From assembly GCA_002322525.1 (NCBI GenBank), contig DCOU01000118.1, forward strand, positions 1 to 8,125: 8,125 nucleotides of DNA, written 5' to 3'. The notes below the pieces were generated by a model that ran no database searches, had not been told where the DNA came from, and was given only the letters and a program-made list of their open reading frames with translations. Positions 1 through 4,991 of this stretch are shown here, one piece after another (position 1 is the stretch's first letter; every line of letters starts with the position of its first letter). The DNA comes from Candidatus Omnitrophica bacterium UBA1562 (GTDB taxonomy: Bacteria; Omnitrophota; Gorgyraeia; Gygaellales; Profunditerraquicolaceae). Made by a program: the position numbers and the translations under genes.

Positions 1-95
1 GTTATCGGAAAGCCGTGTGAGGGAAAACCTCACGCACGGTTTGATGAGGGGATGGTGGAAACACAATCTGTTTGCGCGCCACTGTTCTACTCTAC
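1..95 (+). mobile_element. Group II intron, 3' end (domains V and VI)
   Basis: This is the 3' terminus of a self-splicing group II intron; the rest, including any reverse transcriptase gene, lies upstream of the window. Domain V is at 10-42. Its lower stem pairs AAGCCGTG (10-17) with CACGGTTT (35-42), keeping the catalytic AGC (11-13). The CG bulge is at 33-34, and the upper stem is TGAGG/CCTCA (18-22/28-32) with loop GAAAA. Domain VI pairs 46-58 with 79-92 and leaves A89 as a single bulged adenosine, the expected branch point. The intron then ends in AC at 95, so the branch point is the 7th base from the end, as is usual. Domain V is 33 nt with a five-base loop, against the usual 34 nt with a GNRA tetraloop. 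Intron class is not assignable from this piece. Confidence 0.85.
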
Positions 96-222
96 AAAAT
101 GCATTTTTCCTCAGACAGTCAAAGGATAAAGTTTTCTTAACTTATTGCTAAACAATGACTTATCTTTTTAATAATAGTAAAATAAGGTCAAAAATTAACA
201 TAGTAGTGATATTAAACTTGGC
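96..222 (+). other. AT-rich leader between intron and ispF
   Basis: This is the 3' exon side of the intron and the leader of ispF. It opens with a 12-nt perfect palindrome, AAAATGCATTTT (96-107), right at the predicted splice junction. All three forward frames reach a stop before 152, so any gene interrupted by the intron could contribute only a short tail here, and I recognise none. No clear Shine-Dalgarno sequence precedes the ispF ATG. Promoter-like hexamers can be picked out around 145-174, but the AT content makes them unconvincing. Confidence 0.5.
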
Positions 223-711
223 ATGTCATACCGAGTAGGCATAGGTTACGATATCCACCGTTTAGTCGATGGCCGTAAATTATTTATCGGCGCAATAAAG
301 ATCCCTTATATTCAGGGTTTATTGGGGCATTCTGACGCAGATGTGCTCCTGCATGCAATATGCGACGCATTATTAGGCGCAGTAGCAGAAGGCGATATAG
401 GCCAACATTTCCCTGATACAGATCCCAGATACGACGGCATTTCGAGCATAGAATTATTAAAAAGAGTTGATAGCTTGATAAGAAAAAAGAATTTCCTCAT
501 TAACAATGTAGATACGGTAGTAATTGCGCAGGAGCCTATACTCTCACCTTTTAAAAAACAGATGCAACAGGCGATAGCTGAGATTTTAAATATTAAAGAA
601 GATAACGTAAATATAAAAGCTAAGACCAATGAGGGCGTAGGAGAAATTGGCAGGAAGGAAGCTATAGCAGCCTATGCGGTAGTTACGGTAATATCCAAGG
701 AGGCCAAATGA
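223..711 (+). CDS. ispF: 2-C-methyl-D-erythritol 2,4-cyclodiphosphate synthase
   Basis: IspF is a cytosolic, metal-dependent homotrimer. It cyclises 4-diphosphocytidyl-2-C-methylerythritol 2-phosphate, releasing CMP, in the MEP route to isoprenoid precursors. The 162-aa protein has the normal family length. The N-terminal GYDIH supplies Asp10 and His12, and GHSDADVLLHA (35-45) supplies His44; these match the three metal ligands of the family. DIGQHFPDTD (58-67) and AKTNEGVGEIGRKEAIA (133-149) are the other signature segments. The ATG at 223 gives the usual short lead-in to the first strand, although no ribosome binding site is obvious. The stop overlaps the next gene's start as ATGA, indicating translational coupling. 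In Firmicutes ispD commonly precedes ispF; here a group II intron end lies where ispD might be expected. Confidence 0.97.
   Translation: MSYRVGIGYDIHRLVDGRKLFIGAIKIPYIQGLLGHSDADVLLHAICDALLGAVAEGDIGQHFPDTDPRYDGISSIELLKRVDSLIRKKNFLINNVDTVVIAQEPILSPFKKQMQQAIAEILNIKEDNVNIKAKTNEGVGEIGRKEAIAAYAVVTVISKEAK
697..703 (+). promoter_or_regulatory. Shine-Dalgarno sequence of cysE
   Basis: AAGGAGG lies inside the end of ispF, four bases before the ATG at 708. It is the strongest ribosome binding site in the window. It fixes the cysE start at the ATGA overlap and so supports the hydrophobic N-terminus of that protein as really translated. The spacing is shorter than the usual 5-9 nt. Confidence 0.8.
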
Positions 712-1406
712 TAATTTGCTTACTTTTATTAAAAATATTGGTTGTTCTTTTGGTTTTGTTCGTCTTAAAGATTATTCTTATTTCCATATTTTTTTACAGA
801 GAGATTCAGGCTGCTCGGGCTAAAGACCCCGCTGCCAAGAGTTTTTTCGAGGTGCTTTTACTTTATCAGGGCTTACATGCCTTAATAAGCCATCGCACTG
901 CCCATTTTTTCTATAAACTGCACCTATTCTTTTTGGCACGTTTAATCAGTCAGATTTCCCGACATTTTACGGGTATTGAAATACATCCCGGTGCCAAGAT
1001 CGGCAAAGGATTCTTTATTGACCACGGGATGGGTGTAGTAATCGGCGAGACTGCCATTATCGGCGATAGCGTGCTTTTGTATCAGGGAGTTACTCTGGGA
1101 GGCACGGGATTAGAAAAAGGCAAGCGCCACCCCACCATTGGCAATAATGTGGTTATTGGCACTGGAGCAAAGGTATTGGGCAATATCACCGTCGGAGATA
1201 ACTCATACATCGGCGCAAACGCAGTAGTGATTAAAGATGTGCCGCCGAATTCCACGGTTGTAGGCGTGCCAGGGAGGATTACAAAACAGGACGGCAAAAA
1301 AATCGATATCAGTTTGGACCATATCCATATACTCGACCCCATTATGGAGTCTATCCAAGAACTCGAAGAAAGAGTTAAGAAAATAGAAGGCTTAAATTCC
1401 AAATAA
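708..1406 (+). CDS. cysE: Serine O-acetyltransferase with N-terminal membrane segment
   Basis: CysE transfers acetyl from acetyl-CoA to L-serine, giving O-acetylserine for cysteine synthesis. The 232-aa protein is of the short Bacillus type. A helical serine acetyltransferase N-domain (about 35-90, with DPAAKSFFEV and GLHALISHRTAH) is followed by a left-handed beta-helix of hexapeptide repeats (about 90-190). DHG at 105-107 and RHP at 140-142 carry the expected catalytic Asp105/His106 and the second histidine, His141. VTLGGTG (128-134) is the family signature. The C-terminal 25 residues look like a short coiled coil. Unusual is the first 30 residues, an almost uninterrupted Leu/Ile/Val/Phe stretch that would form a transmembrane helix; the soluble enzymes I know lack it. 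The start is supported by AAGGAGG. The gene overlaps ispF by 4 nt and precedes cysS, a cysteine-related pairing. Confidence 0.93.
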   Translation: MIICLLLLKILVVLLVLFVLKIILISIFFYREIQAARAKDPAAKSFFEVLLLYQGLHALISHRTAHFFYKLHLFFLARLISQISRHFTGIEIHPGAKIGKGFFIDHGMGVVIGETAIIGDSVLLYQGVTLGGTGLEKGKRHPTIGNNVVIGTGAKVLGNITVGDNSYIGANAVVIKDVPPNSTVVGVPGRITKQDGKKIDISLDHIHILDPIMESIQELEERVKKIEGLNSK

Positions 1407-1412
1407 CAATCT

Positions 1413-1475
1413 TAGCGTATAGCGTAGAGCGTGTAGCGTATAGGCTAAACGCTAAACGCTATCCGCTAAACGCTA
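1413..1475. repeat. Strand-switching array of nine heptamers
   Basis: Nine contiguous 7-nt units fill the cysE-cysS gap. Four in one orientation (TAGCGTA, TAGCGTA, GAGCGTG, TAGCGTA) are followed by a hinge unit TAGGCTA (1441-1447), then four in the opposite orientation (AACGCTA, AACGCTA, TCCGCTA, AACGCTA). Most opposed units pair over six of seven bases, so the array can fold into a long hairpin with the hinge as its loop. There is no T-tract after it, so it does not look like a standard terminator. It ends four bases before the cysS ATG and leaves no room for a Shine-Dalgarno sequence. Confidence 0.9.
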
Positions 1476-1479
1476 AAAC

Positions 1480-2889
1480 ATGCCTATTTTTATATACAAT
1501 TCCCTCGCCCGTAAAAAAGAAGAATTTATTCCTTTAAATCCCCCACAAGTAAATATTTATACGTGTGGCGTAACTGTCTATGACGAAAGCCACATTGGCC
1601 ATGCCAGGAGTCTTTATATATTTGATGTAATCAGGCGGTATTTAAAATATCGGGGATTTAATGTAAAATTTGTGCGTAATATCACCGATATAGACGATAA
1701 AATTATAAACCGCGCCGGAGAACTTAAAATTGACTGGCAGCAATTAGTTAAGAAATACATTGATAGATATTACGAAGACTTAGAGGCTTTGGGTATCCAA
1801 AGAGCCGATTGCGAGCCCCGGGCAACTGAAAATATTGCCGATATGATTAAACACATTAAGGGATTGATTAATAAAGGTTACGCATACGTTACGGATAGCG
1901 GGGTATATTTTAACGTGCGTAAATTTAAAGATTACGGAAAATTGTCCGGCCAGGGTATAGACCAGATGCAAAGCGGTGCCCGGATTGAACCGGATGAGAC
2001 AAAACAGGACCCTTTGGACTTTGCTTTATGGAAGAAATCAAAAGAGGATGAACCTTCCTGGGTGAGTCCGTGGTGTGCCGGCCGTCCGGGTTGGCATATC
2101 GAATGCTCTGTAATGTCTCAGAAATTCCTAAAGACAGATACACTGGATATACACGCAGGCGGAAGGGATTTGATTTTCCCTCATCATGAAAACGAGATTG
2201 CACAGAGCGAAGCCTTGACTGGCAAGCCTTTTGCCAAATATTGGATACATCACGGCTTACTTACCATTAACGGCCAAAAAATGGCCAAGTCATCAGGAAA
2301 TTTTGTGACCATAAAAGATTTCATGAATAAATATGAATATGCAGATATGTTAAAATTATTTTTCTTGTCTGCGCATTACTCTCATCCTGTAGATTACAAT
2401 GATAAAAAAATAGAAGAGGCAGAGGTGGCCCTGGAAAGGATTATGATTTTAATCGATAAGATTGGAAAAGATGTCACAAAGTCACAAAGTCATAAAGTCA
2501 CAAGTGAAAAAGTTGAAGAGATAGAAGAAATAAAGAGTAAATTTATCGATGCAATGGATGACGATTTTAATACACCGCAGGGGCTGGCAGCCATTTTTGA
2601 ATTGGTTAATATTACGAATAAAAACATAGATAATTTAGGATTTATATCTAATGCTAAGAGTTTATTGTTAGAGCTAGCTGATATATTTGGCTTAGAATTA
2701 CGCGAATTTATCAGTAGTAGCAGCAGTAGTAGCGCATTTGGAGATATTGGATCTTTAATTGCGAAGCGAAATGAAGCGAGGAAAAGAGGGAATTTTCAGG
2801 AAGCAGACAATATACGTAAGGAATTAGAAGGGAAGGGTATTATTTTAGAAGATACCAAAGATGGTACGACTTGGCGTAGGAAGTTATAG
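1480..2889 (+). CDS. cysS: Cysteinyl-tRNA synthetase
   Basis: This class I aminoacyl-tRNA synthetase charges tRNA-Cys with cysteine. The Rossmann catalytic core carries HIGH at 38-41 and the KMSKS-type loop as KMAKS at 267-271. The zinc that selects cysteine should be held by Cys29 (YTCG), Cys209 (HIECS), His235 and Glu239 (FPHHENE). GRPGWHIECS at 201-210 is the family hallmark. The helical tRNA-binding part includes FIDAMDDDFNTPQ (355-367), and the C-terminal domain ends in ILEDTKDGTTWRR. At 469 aa the length is typical. Two low-complexity pieces are inserted in variable linkers: an octamer-repeat peptide at 332-342 and seven serines at 412-418. The ATG at 1480 gives the canonical start, but no Shine-Dalgarno sequence is visible because a heptamer array abuts it. 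I see no T-box in the short leader. Confidence 0.97.
   Translation: MPIFIYNSLARKKEEFIPLNPPQVNIYTCGVTVYDESHIGHARSLYIFDVIRRYLKYRGFNVKFVRNITDIDDKIINRAGELKIDWQQLVKKYIDRYYEDLEALGIQRADCEPRATENIADMIKHIKGLINKGYAYVTDSGVYFNVRKFKDYGKLSGQGIDQMQSGARIEPDETKQDPLDFALWKKSKEDEPSWVSPWCAGRPGWHIECSVMSQKFLKTDTLDIHAGGRDLIFPHHENEIAQSEALTGKPFAKYWIHHGLLTINGQKMAKSSGNFVTIKDFMNKYEYADMLKLFFLSAHYSHPVDYNDKKIEEAEVALERIMILIDKIGKDVTKSQSHKVTSEKVEEIEEIKSKFIDAMDDDFNTPQGLAAIFELVNITNKNIDNLGFISNAKSLLLELADIFGLELREFISSSSSSSAFGDIGSLIAKRNEARKRGNFQEADNIRKELEGKGIILEDTKDGTTWRRKL
2473..2504 (+). repeat. Four octamer repeats inside cysS
   Basis: GTCACAAA, GTCACAAA, GTCATAAA and GTCACAAG lie head to tail in the cysS reading frame. Because the unit is 8 nt, each copy is read in a different frame, giving VTKSQSHKVTS (residues 332-342). 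The peptide sits between the catalytic core helices and the conserved AMDDDFNTPQ segment, a variable linker in the family. Confidence 0.9.
2713..2733 (+). repeat. Serine-codon microsatellite in cysS
   Basis: Seven consecutive AGY codons (AGT, AGT, AGC, AGC, AGT, AGT, AGC) encode Ser412-Ser418. They lie in the linker before the small C-terminal domain of cysteinyl-tRNA synthetase, which in relatives is usually acidic or charged. This is likely a slippage-prone trinucleotide tract in a tolerant position. Confidence 0.85.
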
Positions 2890-2892
2890 TAA

Positions 2893-3056
2893 TTTAGCGG
2901 GTGGCTTGGTTTGATTTGAGCCGCATCTAGAAAATTCGAGTGGGCATGGTCCCGCCAAAGAACTTTGGCGGGGAGCGAGAAGTTTCTCGAAGTGCAGCGA
3001 GCCACGCTGGGGCGAGCAAACAGTGCGGCGAAAACAAACCAAGACAGGCCGCTAAA
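2893..3056. repeat. Multi-stem element with inverted-repeat ends (MITE-like or structured RNA)
   Basis: The whole cysS-tmk gap is one nested inverted-repeat structure. The ends pair as TTTAGCGG (2893-2900) with CCGCTAAA (3049-3056). Inside, CTTGGTTTG (2905-2913) pairs with CAAACCAAG (3035-3043), and GCCGC (2920-2924) with GCGGC (3025-3029). The enclosed region holds three local hairpins. These are CCCGCCAAAG/CTTTGGCGGG (2951-2972), CGAGA/TCTCG (2976-2989) and CAGCG/CGCTG (2995-3009). No target-site duplication or coding potential is evident. A non-autonomous mobile element (MITE-like) or a branched non-coding RNA would both fit. The last base overlaps the ATG at 3056. No T-tract follows, so a simple terminator is unlikely. 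Confidence 0.7.
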
Positions 3057-3070
3057 TGGGTAAGAAAATT

Positions 3071-3697
3071 ATGAAGGGTAAATTTATTACTTTTGAAGGC
3101 TCGGAGGGATGCGGCAAGAGTACGCAGTCAAAGCTGCTGTATCAATATCTAAGAAGAAGCGACCTTAAGGTAATTTATCTACGCGAGCCGGGCGGCACCA
3201 AGGTAGGTGAGAAGATAAGAAAGATTTTATTAGACTCCAAGAATGATTCGATAACACCAATGACTGAGATGCTCCTTTATATGGCAGCGCGCGCTCAAGT
3301 GGTAAATGAGATTATTGTGCCGGCTTTGAAGAAAGGCAGGATTATTATCTGCGATAGATTCTTAGATTCTACCATTGCTTATCAGGGCTACGGCCTGGGA
3401 ATAGATATCAAGTTTATTAAATGCGTCGGAGAATTTGCCACTTCCGGCATAAAGCCGGATTTAACTATATTTTTAGATTTACCTCTTAAAAAGGGGCTTA
3501 GGCATCGCCAGTATTCAAAAGACCGTATCGAAAAACGCTCATTAGTGTATCATTCCCGAGTTCTGGAAGGTTATCTTAAGCTCGCTCACTTAGAGCCTGA
3601 GAGGATAAAGATTGTAAAGGTCAATAAGGACAAGATTAAGACGCAGTCTGAAATAAGGAAATTAGTAGATAAGTTTTTATGGTGTAGGAAAGCATAA
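3071..3697 (+). CDS. tmk: Thymidylate kinase
   Basis: Tmk phosphorylates dTMP to dTDP with ATP, an essential step of dTTP synthesis in the cytosol. The P-loop EGSEGCGKST (9-18) is followed by REPGG (38-42), the AARAQ segment (72-76) and DRFLDST (95-101), which bind nucleotide and substrate. The LID region around 145-165 is rich in basic residues, and its DRIE motif is intact. The length of 208 aa is typical. I place the start at 3071 because MKGKFITFEG matches the usual family beginning. An in-frame ATG at 3056 would add five residues, but it falls on the last base of the inverted-repeat element. Neither start has a convincing Shine-Dalgarno sequence. The gene precedes holB, as it does (with two small genes between) in Bacillus. 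Confidence 0.95.
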   Translation: MKGKFITFEGSEGCGKSTQSKLLYQYLRRSDLKVIYLREPGGTKVGEKIRKILLDSKNDSITPMTEMLLYMAARAQVVNEIIVPALKKGRIIICDRFLDSTIAYQGYGLGIDIKFIKCVGEFATSGIKPDLTIFLDLPLKKGLRHRQYSKDRIEKRSLVYHSRVLEGYLKLAHLEPERIKIVKVNKDKIKTQSEIRKLVDKFLWCRKA

Positions 3698-3712
3698 AGC
3701 ACTTTCCTAACC
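3681..3712 (+). repeat. Hairpin straddling the tmk stop codon
   Basis: TAGGAAAG (3685-3692) pairs perfectly with CTTTCCTA (3702-3709). After a bulged G at 3684, three more pairs extend the stem (3681-3683 with 3710-3712). The TAA stop at 3695-3697 lies in the loop. There is no following T-run, so intrinsic termination is not implied; transcript 3'-end protection or effects on termination of translation are possible. Confidence 0.65.
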
Positions 3713-3715
3713 ACT

Positions 3716-3771
3716 GAAAATCGCAGAAGGTTATCGCCGCCTGCCTGCCGGCAGGCAGAAAGGCGATTTTC
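3716..3771. repeat. Nested palindromic element between tmk and holB
   Basis: An outer inverted repeat GAAAATCGC (3716-3724) / GCGATTTTC (3763-3771) encloses a perfect 18-nt palindrome made of CTGCCTGCC and its complement (3741-3758). The core is GC-rich against an AT-rich background, which suggests an inserted repeat. From memory, very similar CTGCC/GGCAG palindromes are common in genomes of uncultivated bacterial phyla. The TTTTCTT at its right edge could let it act as a weak transcription terminator, but the T-run is part of the stem. Confidence 0.75.
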
Positions 3772-3796
3772 TTGGAATTAAAGCCCCGTTAACGAT

Positions 3797-4870
3797 ATGT
3801 CATTTAAAGATATAAAAGGTCAAGACAAGCCCATACAGCTGCTTCAGGAATACATAAAGAGTTCCCGCTTTGAAGGCAGCTATCTTTTTATGGGCGAAGA
3901 GGGTGTAGGCAAGAAGCTCGTAGCTAAAACACTGGCTAAAGCATTAAATTGCGAAAACCAAACTTTAGATTCTTGCGATAGATGCGTATCTTGTTTAAAA
4001 ATAGAAAAAGGCCAGCATCCAGACATCCATATTATTGATAGTTCAACTTCACTTAACGTTAATCATAGGCTCAGCCAAAGAATCAGCCTGGAGGAAACTG
4101 ATTCCATAAAAATAGAATATATCCGTCAATTGCAAAAAGATATTAACTTAAAACCATATGAAGGAAGAAAAAAAGTCTTTATTATTGACAATGCCCATAG
4201 TTTAACTGCTGAAGCTAGTAACGCACTCTTAAAGATATTGGAAGAGCCGCCGGCTGATAGCTTAATTATCCTGATTAGCGCAAAGCCCGCGCTATTATTT
4301 AAAACTATAATTTCGCGCTGCAAGATGATGAAGTTTTATCCTTTGCAAAGAACTAAACTTGAAGAATTTTTAAGGAAAGATTTCCATCTCGATAATAATC
4401 TGGCTCACTACCTGGCTTATTTTTGTGAAGGGAGGATAGGCCGCGCTTTAAAATTAAAGGATACGGATATATTAAGAGAAAAGAATAGGATTATCGATGC
4501 ATTTACCCCGCACCTTTGGACATATTCAAAAAACAATAAAAAAAATGAATATAACAAAGGTGCGGGGTTTACCCTGGTAAGGAGGCCGGGTGAGGACAAG
4601 CTATCAATAGAGAATAGAAATAATGTGCGAGTTCACTTAAATATATTGGCAGCGTGGTTTCGGGATATGTATCTAATAAAAATAGGCATACCGAACTATG
4701 AACTTATTAATCTTGACCGTAAAGAAGAATTACTAAGGCTTATGAGCCGTTATGCATTTATGGACTTATACGAGATATTTAATTCTCTTTCCAATGCATT
4801 ATTATATTTAGAGCGCAATGTTAATATCAAATTATTGTTATCTAATTTAAAGTGGTCTCTGGCACGTTAA
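3797..4870 (+). CDS. holB: DNA polymerase III delta' subunit (clamp loader)
   Basis: Delta' is the stator subunit of the clamp loader that places the sliding clamp on DNA. The AAA+ module has GEEGVGKK (33-40), a P-loop in which the final Ser/Thr is Lys, as is common in the ATPase-inactive delta'. A zinc module uses Cys52, Cys60, Cys63 and Cys66. KVFIIDNAH (126-134) is the Walker B region, EEPP is at 149-152, and the SRC motif is at 173-175. The C-terminal helical domain (about 275-357) ends the protein. At 357 aa it is slightly long. The excess maps to residues about 237-268, much of it encoded by an inverted repeat, and to a smaller stretch near 83-102. The start lacks a clear Shine-Dalgarno sequence. 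It sits between tmk and ricT, as in Bacillus. Confidence 0.93.
   Translation: MSFKDIKGQDKPIQLLQEYIKSSRFEGSYLFMGEEGVGKKLVAKTLAKALNCENQTLDSCDRCVSCLKIEKGQHPDIHIIDSSTSLNVNHRLSQRISLEETDSIKIEYIRQLQKDINLKPYEGRKKVFIIDNAHSLTAEASNALLKILEEPPADSLIILISAKPALLFKTIISRCKMMKFYPLQRTKLEEFLRKDFHLDNNLAHYLAYFCEGRIGRALKLKDTDILREKNRIIDAFTPHLWTYSKNNKKNEYNKGAGFTLVRRPGEDKLSIENRNNVRVHLNILAAWFRDMYLIKIGIPNYELINLDRKEELLRLMSRYAFMDLYEIFNSLSNALLYLERNVNIKLLLSNLKWSLAR
4505..4568. repeat. In-frame inverted repeat inside holB
   Basis: ACCCCGCACCTTTG (4505-4518) pairs perfectly with its complement at 4555-4568. ATATTC (4522-4527) pairs with GAATAT (4547-4552), leaving an A-rich loop. The stem totals about 20 bp. The region stays open in the holB frame and encodes residues 237-258 (TPHLW...YNKGA), a segment unlike the flanking family sequence. 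It resembles an intergenic palindromic repeat that has entered a coding linker. Confidence 0.85.
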
Positions 4871-4884
4871 GTACCGAGACCACT
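4851..4884 (+). repeat. Hairpin straddling the holB stop codon
   Basis: AGTGGTCTC (4851-4859) pairs perfectly with GAGACCACT (4876-4884), and further pairs inside (GG/CC and AC/GT) lead to a GTTAA loop. The loop contains the TAA stop at 4868-4870. The left arm encodes the last residues of delta' (WSLAR). The hairpin is followed directly by another inverted repeat rather than by a T-run. Confidence 0.75.
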
Positions 4885-4964
4885 GATTACACAGATTTTA
4901 AAAAAGATTACACAGATTGTGGGATTTTAATCTGTGTAATCTGTGTTTTTTAATCGGTGTAATC
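4885..4964. repeat. Long hairpin of duplicated 13-mers
   Basis: Two direct copies of GATTACACAGATT (4885-4897 and 4906-4918) are followed by a perfect inverted copy (4929-4941) and a one-mismatch inverted copy (4952-4964). Between the outer and inner pairs, A6 (4900-4905) faces T6 (4946-4951). The whole forms a hairpin of roughly 30 bp with loop GTGGGATTTT (4919-4928). It fills most of the holB-ricT gap and ends 27 nt before ricT. Termination at the T6 is possible, since it follows the inner 13-bp stem by four bases. Confidence 0.85.
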
Positions 4965-4991
4965 ATAATATAATTTTTTATAATTATCAAT

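Noticed and set aside
99..140. Small reading frame beginning ATGCAT after the intron
   Set aside because: Only about 13 codons, no ribosome binding site because it begins at the intron end, and no recognisable sequence.
145..174. Promoter-like hexamers TTGCTA and TAATAA upstream of ispF
   Set aside because: The region is very AT-rich and matches to -35 and -10 are poor; such pairs are expected by chance.
1082..1402. Long reverse-strand open frame inside cysE
   Set aside because: It mirrors the strongly conserved hexapeptide-repeat coding sequence and shows no protein features of its own.
1413..1475. CRISPR array
   Set aside because: Units are 7 nt, contiguous and without spacers.
1407..1479. 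T-box riboswitch in front of cysS
   Set aside because: The 73-nt gap is almost entirely heptamer repeat; there is no specifier loop, T-box sequence or terminator/antiterminator pair.
2796..3005. Reverse-strand open frame over the cysS end and the gap
   Set aside because: It runs antisense to the conserved C-terminus of cysS and across hairpins, has no recognisable protein motif and no ribosome binding site.
4021..4110. Possible repeat-derived insertion in holB near residues 83-102
   Set aside because: The protein seems slightly longer here than I expect for delta', but the DNA shows only the short palindrome TTAACGTTAA and no convincing repeat structure.
4969..4984. Two TATAAT hexamers before ricT
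   Set aside because: They occur in an AT-only stretch with no credible -35 element at the right distance, and would give a leader of only about 10 nt or less.
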